DNA of 55,132 bases from Mesostigma viride (GCA_009746045.1 RPFO01000966.1:1-55132), one strand, 5' to 3'. Shown: positions 1 to 8,803, counted from the first letter of the stretch. The notes: generated from the letters alone by a model not told the origin. Numbers and translations: made by a program.

Positions 1-521
1 AGAGAGGCCGGGTTCTTGCGTGAACGTGAACTCGACGGGGATGTAGATGTTCTGCGCCTTGGCCCCGTTGCAGTAGTTGGTGACCCTGCCCTTGCTGTCG
101 ATCTCGACGCTGCCCCGTGGTTGAAGGGCATGTTGTCGACGTGACTCTCGAACCCCTTCTTGGAGAGCTTGTCGTTCACGTGCAGGAAGTCGCCCGTGAG
201 CCGCTCGACGACGAACCCTCCGATGCTGTACTCGACGTAATCGATGAGGATGCGGCCGAAGTCCTTCGCGAAGGGCGAGTAGTTGGCGTTGGGGAAGGCG
301 GGGAACTCGATGTACACCATCAGCTTGTGGAGGAGGTCGCCGGACCTGGGGATCTTGAACTCGACGCTCTCGCCGTAGTCGACGATACCGCCGGACGACG
401 TGATCTCGGAATCCTCGATCGCGTAGTTCGTGTGGCGGTTCCATACGGTTTTCCAGAACGTGATGTCCGAGGCCGGGCCGATCAGAGGGACGTCCTCCGC
501 CCCCTTACTCCGGAGGGCCAT
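1..521 (-). CDS. MCP: Major capsid protein, N-terminal part (runs off left edge, frameshifted)
   Basis: This gene is read on the minus strand from the ATG at 521-519. It forms the outer icosahedral capsid in Nucleocytoviricota. The N-terminus has the family signature: 'DITFWKTVWNRHTNYAIE' about residues 19-36, a glycine-rich 'RSGDLLHKL' strand, then 'DYVEYSIGGFVVERLTGDFL', which matches the conserved beta strand and turn of the first jelly roll. Only about 170 of an expected 400-600 residues are in the window. The frame breaks at the CCCC run 113-116. One more C there would let the reading continue as 'GSVEIDSKGRVTNYCNGAK' to the window edge. I infer a base-calling error rather than a real mutation. 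The family call is firm; the C-terminus cannot be seen. Confidence 0.88.
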   Translation of the reverse strand, partial: MALRSKGAEDVPLIGPASDITFWKTVWNRHTNYAIEDSEITSSGGIVDYGESVEFKIPRSGDLLHKLMVYIEFPAFPNANYSPFAKDFGRILIDYVEYSIGGFVVERLTGDFLHVNDKLSKKGFESHVDNMPFNHGAASRSTARAGSPTTATGPRRRTSTSPSSSRSRKNPAS

Positions 522-630
522 GACAGCGCATAGGGAAGAAGAAGACATGTGTGTCTATAGGATCCACACGAGATATAATTTTTCGCCGGGAAATCATGCC
601 CGCCTATACTATACGACCCCTGTCTCGCCC

Positions 631-1745
631 ATGGACGCGTACATCAATGTCGATAGGGGCAGGCTCGCCGCGATGGCGGCGAACCAGATCGCACGGCCTC
701 ACCCCTTCACGAACATGTCCGGGTTGCCCTACACGTGGCCGATCCCGCCCCGACCCGAGGAACGGCTGCCCGACCGGGACCCGCACCCTCATCCCGAACA
801 CGAGCACGCGTACCCCGGACACCCCGAGCCCGCGCAAGAACACCACGGACCGTGGGGGGGACGCGGTCTCAATCACAACAACGATTTGTGGACCTCGATG
901 CTTTATTCGGTCACATTTTCAGGAATTTCAGATTTCACAACGGGGGAGGCAATACCCACTTTACACAAAACCGACGAAACACACATCCAGACGTTGTAAT
1001 TAATCCGGGGGGGGTTCCGCCTGTACCTCCACCCGCACCTGCACCTGTACCTGTACCTGTACCTGTACCTGTACCTGAACAACCGGGGAGGGGAGAAGGG
1101 GCGTCTGATCAAGCGTCACAGCCGCCGACGTCTGGTCACTCGGTGCCTCCGGCCGGTCAGGTAGAAGACTTGGTGGATAGGATCGCCTCGATGATGAACA
1201 ACGGACAAAACCAGGCTCCGTCGATGGCCTCGGTGTCGTCGGCGTCGGATGGAGCGCCTGCACGCGCGGATGGGTCTAACGCTATCGGGCCGACGGGCTC
1301 GGATGGAGCGCTTGAACCCGCGGAAGGGTCTTCCGCGGTCGCTGACGGTCAAAACGCTCAGCTCACACGGGCGCAGTGGTTTCAAATCGTTCTCAACGTC
1401 ATTGGTCTGCTGGCGTACAATTACATGATAGGGAGAGCCATGAACGGCGTTTTCGGAAACCGCGGCGGTTTCGAGACGCCCCGTTTCAATCAAACGTCTT
1501 TTCAACAACCGCCTTATAACGAGGATACGAATAATGTGTGTCCTAACGACGGGTTCAATATAAACGGAAATTGTGAACTCCCGACGTACGAAGGGGGTGT
1601 CATTGATCCTACTAACTCCGACCTCGCCGTCGGCACTGGTGTAGGAGCGGTTAGTGCAGTCGGTCTATGGCATGTGCTGAAGTGGTTCCACGAGCAAAGT
1701 CAAATGCTGAATCGTTTAGGAAATGAAATGTTTAGATTATCTTAA
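631..1745 (+). CDS. Proline-rich putative membrane protein, probably frameshifted
   Basis: I do not recognise this protein. The start is placed at ATG 631, just after an AT-rich stretch (ctatactata). The first 75 codons read naturally (MDAYINVDRGRLAAMAANQ), with a His/Pro/Glu-rich segment. The frame then changes at the run of seven G at about 853-859, and the rest reads to 1745 in the next frame. The second part holds a Val-Pro dipeptide repeat encoded by tandem ctgtac hexamers (about 1021-1077) and Ala/Gly/Ser-rich linkers. It has two hydrophobic stretches, 'QIVLNVIGLLAYNYMIG' and 'LAVGTGVGAVSAVGLWHVL', likely membrane segments. A virion membrane protein is a guess from composition. Without the frameshift, the C-terminal part would start at an internal ATG at 735. 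Confidence 0.6.
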
Positions 1746-1760
1746 TCATTGCGTCGTCAT

Positions 1761-2060
1761 TTACAATACGGACATGAAGAACATGTTGGCGGTGGCCAAG
1801 TTCTCGATCTTGTTGGTGGTGTTCATGTCCACCCTCTCCTTCGGCGGTCGTCCGAACGCCAGGAAGTAGAAGGCTTGTCTCCACGTGAACGGGTCTTCCA
1901 TCCCGGCCTTGCTATCGGCTTTCGGAACCTTCCTGGATGCGAACTGCACCGCGATCCAGAAACTCAAGAAGACGAGCACCCTCAGTATGTTACTAACCGT
2001 CAGTATCGATGTCACGATGGCGGCAAGTGTCCATTTTGATACTTTTACTTCCTCGCCCAT
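1761..2060 (-). CDS. Small membrane protein, unknown
   Basis: 99 residues, unrecognised. It has one strong hydrophobic segment near the N-terminus ('TLAAIVTSILTVSNILRVLV', continuing 'FLSFWIAVQFA'), long enough for one or two membrane passes, then a charged middle and a weaker hydrophobic end. The start is the ATG at 2060-2058 (MGEEVKVSKW). The upstream DNA on that strand is AT-rich (aaatatatgattttattaac), as for other genes here. It is tail-to-tail with the proline-rich gene ending at 1745 and lies downstream of the zinc protein at 2085-2489 on the same strand. Confidence 0.7.
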   Translation of the reverse strand: MGEEVKVSKWTLAAIVTSILTVSNILRVLVFLSFWIAVQFASRKVPKADSKAGMEDPFTWRQAFYFLAFGRPPKERVDMNTTNKIENLATANMFFMSVL

Positions 2061-2084
2061 TGTATTGTTAATAAAATCATATAT

Positions 2085-2489
2085 TTATCTTCGGAACATT
2101 TTCAAGAAGCTGATCCCGTCGTCGTCCGCGTCTTTCGCCGCCGGCGGGGCTTCTTCTTTGGGCTTCCTCGTGAAGTGGACGATTTTGTGGATCTCGAACG
2201 TGGTGTCTCTCTCCACGGTCACCAGGTGCACTTGGTTCGTGCGCAACAGCTTAGACCGCAAGAATTCCCGTTTCGCGCACGGAGTGCACGAGAACAGAGG
2301 AGGGATCTCGCGCGTCTCCGCGTCTCTCAGCACCCCGATCATGCGGTAGCCCTCCATGGGGAACTCGTGGCAGAAGCAGCACTTTTGGTGGGACACGGTC
2401 TCCTCAACTCGGTCGTTCGCCTGTCGGACGAGCACCTTCGCGCGCTCCATGTGCAGTCGGAAGCTTGCCAATGAATTGGTCGCATCCAT
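2085..2489 (-). CDS. Zinc-binding protein of unknown function
   Basis: 134 residues. Paired cysteines suggest one zinc site: 'CCFCHEF' about residues 37-43 and 'CTPC' about 69-72, with strands between them. The C-terminus is acidic and basic (AAKDADDDGISFLKMFRR). I cannot name the family. Its first 86 bases overlap the 3' end of the minus-strand gene 2404-2943 in another frame. Either two genes truly overlap, or one larger two-zinc-site gene has been split by a frameshift near 2430-2480. Both products contain CxxC pairs, which makes a single gene possible. Confidence 0.65.
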   Translation of the reverse strand: MDATNSLASFRLHMERAKVLVRQANDRVEETVSHQKCCFCHEFPMEGYRMIGVLRDAETREIPPLFSCTPCAKREFLRSKLLRTNQVHLVTVERDTTFEIHKIVHFTRKPKEEAPPAAKDADDDGISFLKMFRR

Positions 2490-2943
2490 ACTGTCTCGCG
2501 AATCGCATATCCAGCGTAGACAATTGCAGGTACGCCAACGTGCGCAGAGAGGGGAGTCGGTTCTTGTGGGCCGCGCGCACGTTCGTGGAGACGAAGTTGC
2601 GTTGTATATCCTTGGACACGTTCGCGACGTGCCGCAGCAGGTTCGCGCGTTTTATCTCGTCCACCACGTCACTGTAACGCCTCCGCCCCGCGTATCTCCG
2701 TATGATGTCCGGCAGATCGGGAGGCTGTATGGAAAACAGAATGACCCTCGTGATGCTCGGGTCCGTCCTCTGCAGATACGCTTTCACGTGATCGGCCCCC
2801 ACCCACGCCGGTATGCCGAGTTCGGCGCACACTCGATAGCTCTCTTCCACTTGTTCCGGCGTTCGCCCCAAGTAGGAGTGCAAGCAGTGGGAACACAGGC
2901 CGCGAGACGCGCGCGGGTCGTGGCAAATTCGGCAGCGGAACAT
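2404..2943 (-). CDS. Zinc-ribbon protein of unknown function
   Basis: The N-terminal 'CRICHDPRASRGLCSHCLHS' is a compact CxxC-x(n)-CxxC zinc ribbon. It is followed by a helical, basic region with no motif I recognise. I chose ATG 2943 (MFRCRICHD). An upstream ATG at 2976 would lie only 10 bp from the start of the divergent NifS gene and inside the shared TATA-like stretch. The C-terminal 86 bases overlap the next minus-strand gene (see the split-gene possibility there). Confidence 0.65.
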   Translation of the reverse strand: MFRCRICHDPRASRGLCSHCLHSYLGRTPEQVEESYRVCAELGIPAWVGADHVKAYLQRTDPSITRVILFSIQPPDLPDIIRRYAGRRRYSDVVDEIKRANLLRHVANVSKDIQRNFVSTNVRAAHKNRLPSLRTLAYLQLSTLDMRFARQYGCDQFIGKLPTAHGAREGARPTGERPS

Positions 2944-2986
2944 CAAGCACGATGGTATCACAAAAGTCTGGAACATTTATATACGC
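2944..2986. promoter_or_regulatory. Short divergent promoter with TATA-like element
   Basis: This 43 bp gap separates the minus-strand zinc-ribbon gene (start 2943) from the plus-strand NifS gene (start 2987). It holds the AT-rich run catttatatacgc in otherwise GC-rich DNA, placed to serve both genes. The motif is seen; promoter function is inferred. Confidence 0.45.
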
Positions 2987-4114
2987 ATGAAGGAGGTGTA
3001 CTTGGATTCGATATCCACCACGCGTCCGTACAAGGAGTCGGTCGAGGAGATGTCGAATGTCGCGAAGACGCTCTACGGCAACCCGTCCTCGAGCCACGAC
3101 GTGGGCAAGATGGCTCGCGAGATCGTGGAGAGGTCGCGGCGAGACATCCTGCGAAACCTGGGCGCCCCGAGATCACACCTGGTGTTCACGTCGGGGTCCA
3201 CGGAGAGCATGAACCTCCTTCTGAACGGCGTGATGGAGAAGCACGGCTACAAAGGGGTCGTCCTCACGAGCACGATCGAGCATCCCGCCGGGATGAAGCC
3301 GCTAGAACACATGGCGAGCAAGCACAAGGATATGAAGTTGGTGAGAATCCCCGTCGACCACGAGGGGTTCTTACGGCTAGACAGGCTGCGAGAAGAAGTC
3401 AAGAAACACAAGGGTCATATAAGGTTGGCATCTTTTATTTACGCGAATAACGAAATCGGGACCATACAAGACCTCTGTAAAATAAGGCGCGCGATCGGGG
3501 CGTCCGTCCACTTTCATTCGGACACGACCCAGGCGGCCGGGAAATTCCCCATCGTCGGCCAACAATGCCTGGACTCTTTCACGTTGAGTGGCCACAAGAT
3601 CCACGGGATCAAGGGAATAGGGGGGCTGATCATCAAGAACAGCACGAACTGTCTGACGCCGCACACGTTCGGCGGGAGCCAAGAGCACGGCGTCCGGCCG
3701 GGCACGGAGAGTCCGCCGCTCATCGCCAGCCTAGCGGCCGCGATGGCGATCAACCGCAAGTCGCGGAAGAAGATCATGGACTCGTTGCGCCACAACCGCC
3801 TCAAGTTCAGGGAGGAGCTGCAGAAGCTCGGCGGCGTGTTCAACGGTCCGAAGAACTTGTCCAAGTCCCTCCCCAACCTGATCAGCGTCGCGTTTCCCGG
3901 CGCGCGGGCCAGGACTCTATCCGCTCGCTTGTCGAAAGAGGGCGTTTGCGTGAGTGTCGGGAGCGCGTGCCACTTGCAGAAGAGAAGCGAGGTGTTGAAA
4001 GCCATCGGCCTGGACAAGAGGCTGGAGAACGGGACCATCCGCATCGGTCTGAGCCATTTCACGACCGGAGAAGATCTGAAAGCGCTCGTGAAAGCCATCA
4101 CGAAGTCCGTCTGA
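2987..4114 (+). CDS. NifS/IscS-type cysteine desulfurase
   Basis: PLP-dependent fold-type I aminotransferase that would take sulfur from cysteine, giving alanine and a persulfide. It has 375 residues, close to the usual 380-400. Motifs in order: 'YLDSISTTRPY' at the N-terminus; 'VFTSGSTESMNLLL' about 66-79 (PLP phosphate site); 'NNEIGTIQ'; 'FHSDTTQAAGKFPI' (PLP-ring aspartate region); 'LSGHKIHGIKGIGG' with the Schiff-base lysine about 203; and 'CVSVGSACHLQKRS' with the active-site cysteine about 327. All key residues are present, so it looks active. African swine fever virus also carries a NifS-like gene, so the family is known in this virus phylum but uncommon. No IscU-like scaffold is visible nearby; a role in thiolation or Fe-S supply is open. 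Confidence 0.92.
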   Translation: MKEVYLDSISTTRPYKESVEEMSNVAKTLYGNPSSSHDVGKMAREIVERSRRDILRNLGAPRSHLVFTSGSTESMNLLLNGVMEKHGYKGVVLTSTIEHPAGMKPLEHMASKHKDMKLVRIPVDHEGFLRLDRLREEVKKHKGHIRLASFIYANNEIGTIQDLCKIRRAIGASVHFHSDTTQAAGKFPIVGQQCLDSFTLSGHKIHGIKGIGGLIIKNSTNCLTPHTFGGSQEHGVRPGTESPPLIASLAAAMAINRKSRKKIMDSLRHNRLKFREELQKLGGVFNGPKNLSKSLPNLISVAFPGARARTLSARLSKEGVCVSVGSACHLQKRSEVLKAIGLDKRLENGTIRIGLSHFTTGEDLKALVKAITKSV

Positions 4115-4128
4115 CGGCCGCGGGTCGC

Positions 4129-4332
4129 TCACACTTCCTTTTTCGTCTCCGCCTCCTCCTTGCCTCCCGTGCCGCGATCCGGATCCGGCTCGTCCCTTTC
4201 CGAATCGGAGCCGGACTCTTCCGAAATGATCTCCATGGCGACTTCCCTTCGCAGCCTGTCGAGTTGGATGCCGACGTACACCGATACGAAGATGGTGGTG
4301 GCCCAGCTCAGCGCGACCAGCGACCAATACAT
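4129..4332 (-). CDS. Small single-pass membrane protein
   Basis: 67 residues from ATG 4332 (MYWSLV). One N-terminal hydrophobic segment 'SLVALSWATTIFVSVYVGI' is followed by a charged tail with Ser/Asp/Glu clusters and a lysine-rich end (KEEAETKKEV). Unrecognised. It converges with the NifS gene, 14 bases apart. A 75-residue version needs an upstream non-ATG start, so I prefer 4332. Confidence 0.65.
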   Translation of the reverse strand: MYWSLVALSWATTIFVSVYVGIQLDRLRREVAMEIISEESGSDSERDEPDPDRGTGGKEEAETKKEV

Positions 4333-4433
4333 GGTTGCGATAACTATCCGCGCCAAATTTTGTTTTCCTCGTTGAGCGCACGCGTTCCGCGCGGGAGAGA
4401 TAATATCGCTCCCTCTTTTGAATACCCTCGATC

Positions 4434-4661
4434 ATGAGCAGCTGGACGAGTCAGTTCGTGTTGCCCGTGTCCGCGAAGACGCCGTTGGACGAAGACAGGG
4501 AGCTCGAGTCGTGGGCCCCGCCGTCAAAGCCCGCCGTCGCCGACCCCGTCCCGCCGCCTCCGAAGATCGAGGACCCGGTCGAGGCGTACGTGCGTTCGAC
4601 GTACGTCCGCTCCAAGGAGAAAGTTCGTTCCGACGCGCTCAAAGATGCTCTAAGCTCATAG
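4434..4661 (+). CDS. Small hydrophilic protein, unknown
   Basis: 75 residues, Pro/Asp/Glu/Lys-rich, with a poly-proline stretch (PVPPPPKIEDPVEAYV) and no membrane segment or known motif. The start ATG follows an AT-rich leader (gataatatcgctccctcttttg). The stop at 4659-4661 lies one base before the ATG of the next gene at 4663, which suggests linked transcription. The opposite-strand reading frame here is shorter and less natural. Confidence 0.6.
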   Translation: MSSWTSQFVLPVSAKTPLDEDRELESWAPPSKPAVADPVPPPPKIEDPVEAYVRSTYVRSKEKVRSDALKDALSS

Positions 4662-4662
4662 G

Positions 4663-5384
4663 ATGACGATGAACACGCGCTGTACGGAGATGTTGTTGGA
4701 GGTCCTCCTCCTGTTCATCTCCGTGTATCGCCGAGTCTGCCGCGCGATGCGCGAGTACTTCGCCCCCCCGAGAGGCGGTCCGGCCTGTGCGTGCATTCCG
4801 CGTACTTTTCGGATCTTTTCGACGGAGAGGATCTGACGGACATGTTCCTAGAGCTCGTCGACGAGAGCGGCGGGGAGTTGGACACGACGCCCGACGCGGT
4901 GATTTCGCGAATGTGTCCGTGGCTGTCAGGGTCGCATAAGATGTTCTCCGTGACCTACGACATCAACGGTAAGCGCTACGCCGTCACGTACTCGCTGGAG
5001 GATCCCGAGGCCCGTATACGCTTCCCGCCGTACAAGAGCCGCGACGATATAGCGACCCCCTCGCCCCCGATCCGCAAACAGATTTTGTCGGCTACTCTGG
5101 GTCACTACGTCCCCACCGACGACGACGAAGACATAACGGACATCGTGGAGGAGCTGGCGGGTCCTGAGAGGGACTTCTACGAACGCGTAGGCTACCCCCA
5201 ACACGTCTGGTGCGTCATACGCCACGTCATCTTGCGCACGAAAAAGGAGTTCGACCACAAGTATTTAAGGGTTATCTACGCCGACGGCAACACGTCCTTT
5301 TTCCACCCGCTAACCGGTGGCTGCATGAACACGGGAGGAGTGTCTATATCGTCGTTTTATTCTCGGAAGGTCGACCAGCCCTGA
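4663..5384 (+). CDS. Unknown protein, probable frameshift near its N-terminus
   Basis: Unrecognised. The uninterrupted part (from 4791, starting with GTG) is 197 residues, acidic at the front ('LFDGEDLTDMFLELVDESGG'). It then has a folded-looking segment ('MFSVTYDINGKRYAVTYSLE') and ends 'FHPLTGGCMNTGG'. Upstream, an ATG at 4663 begins a natural N-terminus with a hydrophobic helix (EMLLEVLLLFISVYRRV). The two parts join if the run of seven C at 4763-4769 is one base short, the same kind of error seen elsewhere in the window. If 4663 is right, the protein is about 240 residues with an N-terminal membrane anchor or signal. If not, translation starts at GTG 4791 or an internal ATG. Confidence 0.6.
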
Positions 5385-5393
5385 TCCGCGGCT

Positions 5394-6119
5394 ATGGACT
5401 ACGAGGAGGCGGAAAGCGTGTTTAGCGTATCGACGTGCGACGACACGGAAGCGCATCATTGCAACCCTTATATCGTCGCGCACGCCCAGCCGTTGTTGGA
5501 TTTGCTTGACAAGAACGTGCGGTCTAGATGGCCTACGAAGACAGACGTGTGTTGTTGGTGGTGTTGTCACAAATTTGACACGGTGCCGTGTCCGCTTCCA
5601 TTAAAATATAAGGAGAAACGAGGATATTTAGTAAAGGGTTGCTTCTGTTCCTTCAGCTGCGTGAAAGCGTTCAATTCGGACGAGAAGAGCGAGTACCTCC
5701 GCACATTCCGATTTTCCCTGATATTCTCGATGGTTCTCAAGTTGTGGAGACTGAATCCGCACCGAGACCAGTCTCGCTTCAAGGGCGTGAGGACGGCCCC
5801 TCCGAGGACGTGCCTGACCATGTTCGGAGGGGACATGACGATCGAGCAGTTCAGGGCGTGCACGACGTCCGAGATACACATGGTGGCCGAGCCCCCGTAC
5901 GACATCGAGACGGTACAGCAAGTCCACTGCGTTCTGAAGATCCGCGAGAGGGATCGGACCATGAAGAAGGACGCGGCGCCACAAGCGCCGGCGGCCGCGA
6001 GTGACGGCGAAAAAAAGCCCGAGAAGGACCGCGAGCTGGCGCTGAAACGGTCCAAGCCCATGGTCAACAAGAGTTTCTCGCTCGACAAGTTCGTGGTTCA
6101 CAAAAAGGCGAAGAAGTGA
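5394..6119 (+). CDS. VLTF2-like FCS/MYM zinc-finger late transcription factor
   Basis: 241 residues. The central part has the arrangement of the VLTF-2 (A1L) family: 'CCWWCCHKFDTVPCPLPLKY' about residues 53-72, then 'GCFCSFSCVKAFN' about 82-94, an FCS/MYM-type zinc finger. In poxviruses this family activates late genes, and members occur widely in the virus phylum. The N-terminus is acidic. The C-terminus is a basic, low-complexity tail (KKDAAPQAPAAASDGEKKPE, then KPMVNKSFSLDKFVVHKKAKK), which could bind nucleic acid. It starts 9 bases after the previous stop and is likely co-oriented with it. The zinc finger is clear; the VLTF2 name rests on motif resemblance. Confidence 0.72.
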   Translation: MDYEEAESVFSVSTCDDTEAHHCNPYIVAHAQPLLDLLDKNVRSRWPTKTDVCCWWCCHKFDTVPCPLPLKYKEKRGYLVKGCFCSFSCVKAFNSDEKSEYLRTFRFSLIFSMVLKLWRLNPHRDQSRFKGVRTAPPRTCLTMFGGDMTIEQFRACTTSEIHMVAEPPYDIETVQQVHCVLKIRERDRTMKKDAAPQAPAAASDGEKKPEKDRELALKRSKPMVNKSFSLDKFVVHKKAKK

Positions 6120-6121
6120 GC

Positions 6122-6412
6122 TCAGTGGTAGGTGCACGGACAGCCGTAGTGCCATTCCCATCCGTTTCTGTCGGTGTTCGCCACGATCACGTCGCCGAAC
6201 ATGGGCACGCCGAACGCGAAGGTTGCCTGAATGTTGAGCGCCTCCTCGCTTCTTTTTTGGGGGTTGTGGAGAGCGACCCCCCCGCACTTCCCATGGAACG
6301 AGAAGCAGGGAGTCGCGGTGTCGAGCACCGCTCGAATCGTCTTCTTCAGGTCATCTCGTCTCACGTAACACCCGGTTATGTCCGGATCGCAGCTGATGAT
6401 CAAGATGTTCAT
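6122..6412 (-). CDS. Small unknown protein
   Basis: 96 residues from ATG 6412 (MNILIISCDPDITGCYV). It contains scattered cysteines and histidines ('CFSFHGKCGG', 'GCPCTYH' at the C-terminus) that might bind metal. No family recognised. It converges with the VLTF2-like gene, with only two bases between the stop codons, and diverges from the gene starting at 6437 across a 24 bp AT-rich gap (attatctatttcactaata). A longer frame upstream lies inside the divergent gene and is discarded. Confidence 0.6.
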   Translation of the reverse strand: MNILIISCDPDITGCYVRRDDLKKTIRAVLDTATPCFSFHGKCGGVALHNPQKRSEEALNIQATFAFGVPMFGDVIVANTDRNGWEWHYGCPCTYH

Positions 6413-6436
6413 ATTATCTATTTCACTAATATACCA

Positions 6437-8164
6437 ATGTCGAGGTTCAAAAATGTTAAAAGGTCGGACTTTTCCAATATAAGCGACGAGCAACTCAACG
6501 AGCGTTCTTTGCAACTGATAGAAGCGATTGCCTCCGGTAAGTCGGTGCGCTCTTCCAAGAAGACCGTCGCCTCCGCCAAGACGAAACGAGGAAAAGGCAA
6601 GAGCAAAACGCGCGCGGCTCTCCCTTACGCGGGGATCACGTCGTCCTTCGCCCCCTCCCCCTCGACCATGTTTCAAACGATCGTGAGGCCGGACACGAGC
6701 GTCTTGACGGCGCCGCCCGCCAACGCCTTGAGCGCGATATTATCGGCCCTTGCCGCGTCAGGCGCCGACTTCGAACCGAGTACGGACGCGAGCCTGAATA
6801 TGCAATCCGCCGCGCTCCATTGCGGGGGAGGAGTCGCGAAGGGTCTTTCTCACGAAGATTCTCTGCGACTGTTCAGGGTCATCCAGCCGTCCGTACCCGT
6901 CCATTTGCTGAGAAGTCTCTCAAAAACGGAACTGTGCGCGTTGTTGGGCGACGAGATCGTGGCCGCCACCGTCCAAGAGCTTTGCGCGGGCCGGATGGCG
7001 AATCAGGCCGACACGAAATTGCGGCTGATAGAAGTACTATCCGTCCTCACCGGCATCAAGCGCCAGGCACTGCAGGAGCTCACCAAGGAGGAGTTGTGCG
7101 CCAATATCGCCGCGCGTCTCACGAACAGTCAGAACTTCCAGATCCTCAGCGACACCGGGGGCAGCCCCACTCTCATGGGGGCGGAGTCTCTGAACTGGTC
7201 TCAAGCGGGAGAGGGCGGTTCGCAATTCTTGGCGGCGTTGGCGGGGTTGGGAGGTCAGGCCGCGACGTCACAACCTCCCGCGGCGGCTCTCGACGGCCAA
7301 CAATTGCAGGCGATACTCGCGGGCATGCCCAAGGCTCCTCCTCCCATGCCCGCGCCCACTATCGGCCCGCACATGGCCGCTCCGTCCGGATTCTTGGGTC
7401 AGGCGTTGTCTCAAGGCGGTTCGCTCTTGAAAGATATAGGGAAGTCGGCGGCCGCGATGCCCTTCCAGGAGTTCACGAGGTACAACGACTCTCCCGTGTT
7501 GCGAGGGATTCGGATGGCGGGAGGGATGTTCGGGCTCGAAGGAGACGACAGGGTCCGGTTCTTGCAACAGAACTGGGGCGCCGTGAATCGACTCATGGGC
7601 GGTCAGGACGCCGGCTTATTCCGCAAGCTGTTGGGAGTCGCGTTGGAGGCGGGAGTCAATAAAGACAAGTCCGAGGCGGGCGCGGTTCTCAACATGATCC
7701 CCGATAGCGTGAAGACCATGGGCGGATGGTTAGGGGGCTTGGCGAAGAGCATGATCATGGCAAAACTCGCGGGCGGGGGGGTAGCGCCCACACACGTGGC
7801 CGCCCAGGAGAAAGTCACGCGCGTTTGCGACAAGAAATTGTGGTCTCAAGCGCATCTCGCGCGGGCGTCTCTCATAACTCGCGCTCTCTCTCGCATGCAC
7901 CGCCCGCAATGTTGTCGCGAGTGCTCCGACGTCTCTTGTCGACGACACTGCATGGACTGCGTTTCTTCCGTCGACAAGCCGATCGCCGAGGGTCGAGAGT
8001 CGAAGACGGCCGAGCGAGGCGGGCATCAGACGCGCGCGAGTCGCGTCACGAGAAAGCGCGCACCCAAATCGAAAAGTCCGCCGCCGAAGGCGCGACATCG
8101 TTCGTCGGGCAATCGGTCCTCGGTTCGGACGGGTCTGCACAAAAGTCTCATGCTGTGCGCCTAA
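6437..8164 (+). CDS. Ala/Gly-rich protein with cysteine cluster and basic tail
   Basis: 575 residues, unrecognised. The start is ATG 6437 (MSRFKNVKRSDFSNISDEQL); an in-frame extension upstream is open but lies over the divergent gene. A basic N-terminal stretch leads to a pair of similar helical units, 'LSKTELCALLGDEIVA' and 'LTKEELCANIAARL', about residues 170-235. A long Ala/Gly/Pro/Gln-rich middle follows. Near the end there is a cysteine-dense block ('CCRECSDVSCRRHCMDC') and then an Arg/Lys/Ser-rich tail. The tail resembles basic DNA-packing or virion core proteins in composition only. The 3' region is highly biased in both frames, so the last 100 residues are less certain. Confidence 0.6.
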   Translation: MSRFKNVKRSDFSNISDEQLNERSLQLIEAIASGKSVRSSKKTVASAKTKRGKGKSKTRAALPYAGITSSFAPSPSTMFQTIVRPDTSVLTAPPANALSAILSALAASGADFEPSTDASLNMQSAALHCGGGVAKGLSHEDSLRLFRVIQPSVPVHLLRSLSKTELCALLGDEIVAATVQELCAGRMANQADTKLRLIEVLSVLTGIKRQALQELTKEELCANIAARLTNSQNFQILSDTGGSPTLMGAESLNWSQAGEGGSQFLAALAGLGGQAATSQPPAAALDGQQLQAILAGMPKAPPPMPAPTIGPHMAAPSGFLGQALSQGGSLLKDIGKSAAAMPFQEFTRYNDSPVLRGIRMAGGMFGLEGDDRVRFLQQNWGAVNRLMGGQDAGLFRKLLGVALEAGVNKDKSEAGAVLNMIPDSVKTMGGWLGGLAKSMIMAKLAGGGVAPTHVAAQEKVTRVCDKKLWSQAHLARASLITRALSRMHRPQCCRECSDVSCRRHCMDCVSSVDKPIAEGRESKTAERGGHQTRASRVTRKRAPKSKSPPPKARHRSSGNRSSVRTGLHKSLMLCA

Positions 8165-8213
8165 CTCGGCTCGTAAAAAAACACAAGGGGAAATAGAGTG
8201 CGCTCTCGGCGAA

Positions 8214-8801
8214 ATGGAGACCAGCACGTGCCCGAAGTGCCTGCTCGGCAAGACCCGCAATCAGTTCACGGGCCGGTCGTGGCGGACGGGGGGCGTGTGT
8301 CGACAGTGCTACTCCGAGTCCGTGCGCGCGTACCGCAGTTCCGAGGAGGGGTATTTCAGTCACCAGCTCTCGAACATCGCCAAGTCCCTGAAGGCCAAGG
8401 GCAGGGAGGTCCTCGTTCGCGAGAACGAACTCGTGGAGATTTACCGCGAGCAGGGAGGCCTGTGCGCTATCACTGGCATCCCCATGCACCACGCCCCGAA
8501 TCACTTCTGGAGCGGTTACTGCGATTCCGCGAGCGTGGATCTCATCGATCCGAACGGTCCGTACACGAAACAGAACATCCGTCTCGTCTGCAACAAGGTG
8601 CGACACATGAAAGGCGCCGACGCTCTTGATTCGTTCGTACGTTTTTGCGGTATCGTGACGCGTCACCAAGAGACGAAATCGGATCGTGACGACAAGACGG
8701 ACCAATCAGAAAGCTCAGATTCCGGGTTTCCCGCCGAAAGTGCCCCGGTCGAGAAGGTTCCCATCGAAACCGTGAAAATGCGGTGGTCCGACGAGGTATA
8801 A
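8214..8801 (+). CDS. HNH endonuclease with N-terminal zinc ribbon
   Basis: 195 residues. 'CPKCLLGKTRNQF' and 'CRQCYSES' form an N-terminal CxxC/CxxC zinc ribbon. The nuclease core is 'GGLCAITGIPM' about 81-91 followed by 'VDLIDPNGPYTKQNIRLVC' about 106-124, the usual beta-beta-alpha arrangement of virus and phage HNH proteins. The C-terminus is charged and probably disordered. Such genes are often free-standing mobile endonucleases in giant viruses. No flanking intron or repeat is visible here, and it sits between a structural-type gene and the SSB. It cuts DNA by family; the target is unknown. Confidence 0.8.
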   Translation: METSTCPKCLLGKTRNQFTGRSWRTGGVCRQCYSESVRAYRSSEEGYFSHQLSNIAKSLKAKGREVLVRENELVEIYREQGGLCAITGIPMHHAPNHFWSGYCDSASVDLIDPNGPYTKQNIRLVCNKVRHMKGADALDSFVRFCGIVTRHQETKSDRDDKTDQSESSDSGFPAESAPVEKVPIETVKMRWSDEV

Positions 8802-8803
8802 AT
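8797..8803 (+). promoter_or_regulatory. TATA-like element upstream of the SSB gene
   Basis: The sequence tataaat lies 82 bases upstream of the SSB start codon, followed by a pyrimidine-rich leader (catctctctctccctccatc). Its position and the long leader resemble a eukaryotic-type TATA promoter. It overlaps the end of the HNH gene. Function is inferred. Confidence 0.4.

Noticed and set aside
117-533. Plus-strand frame over the capsid gene
   Set aside because: Valine/aspartate/glutamate-rich shadow; the minus strand carries clear capsid motifs.
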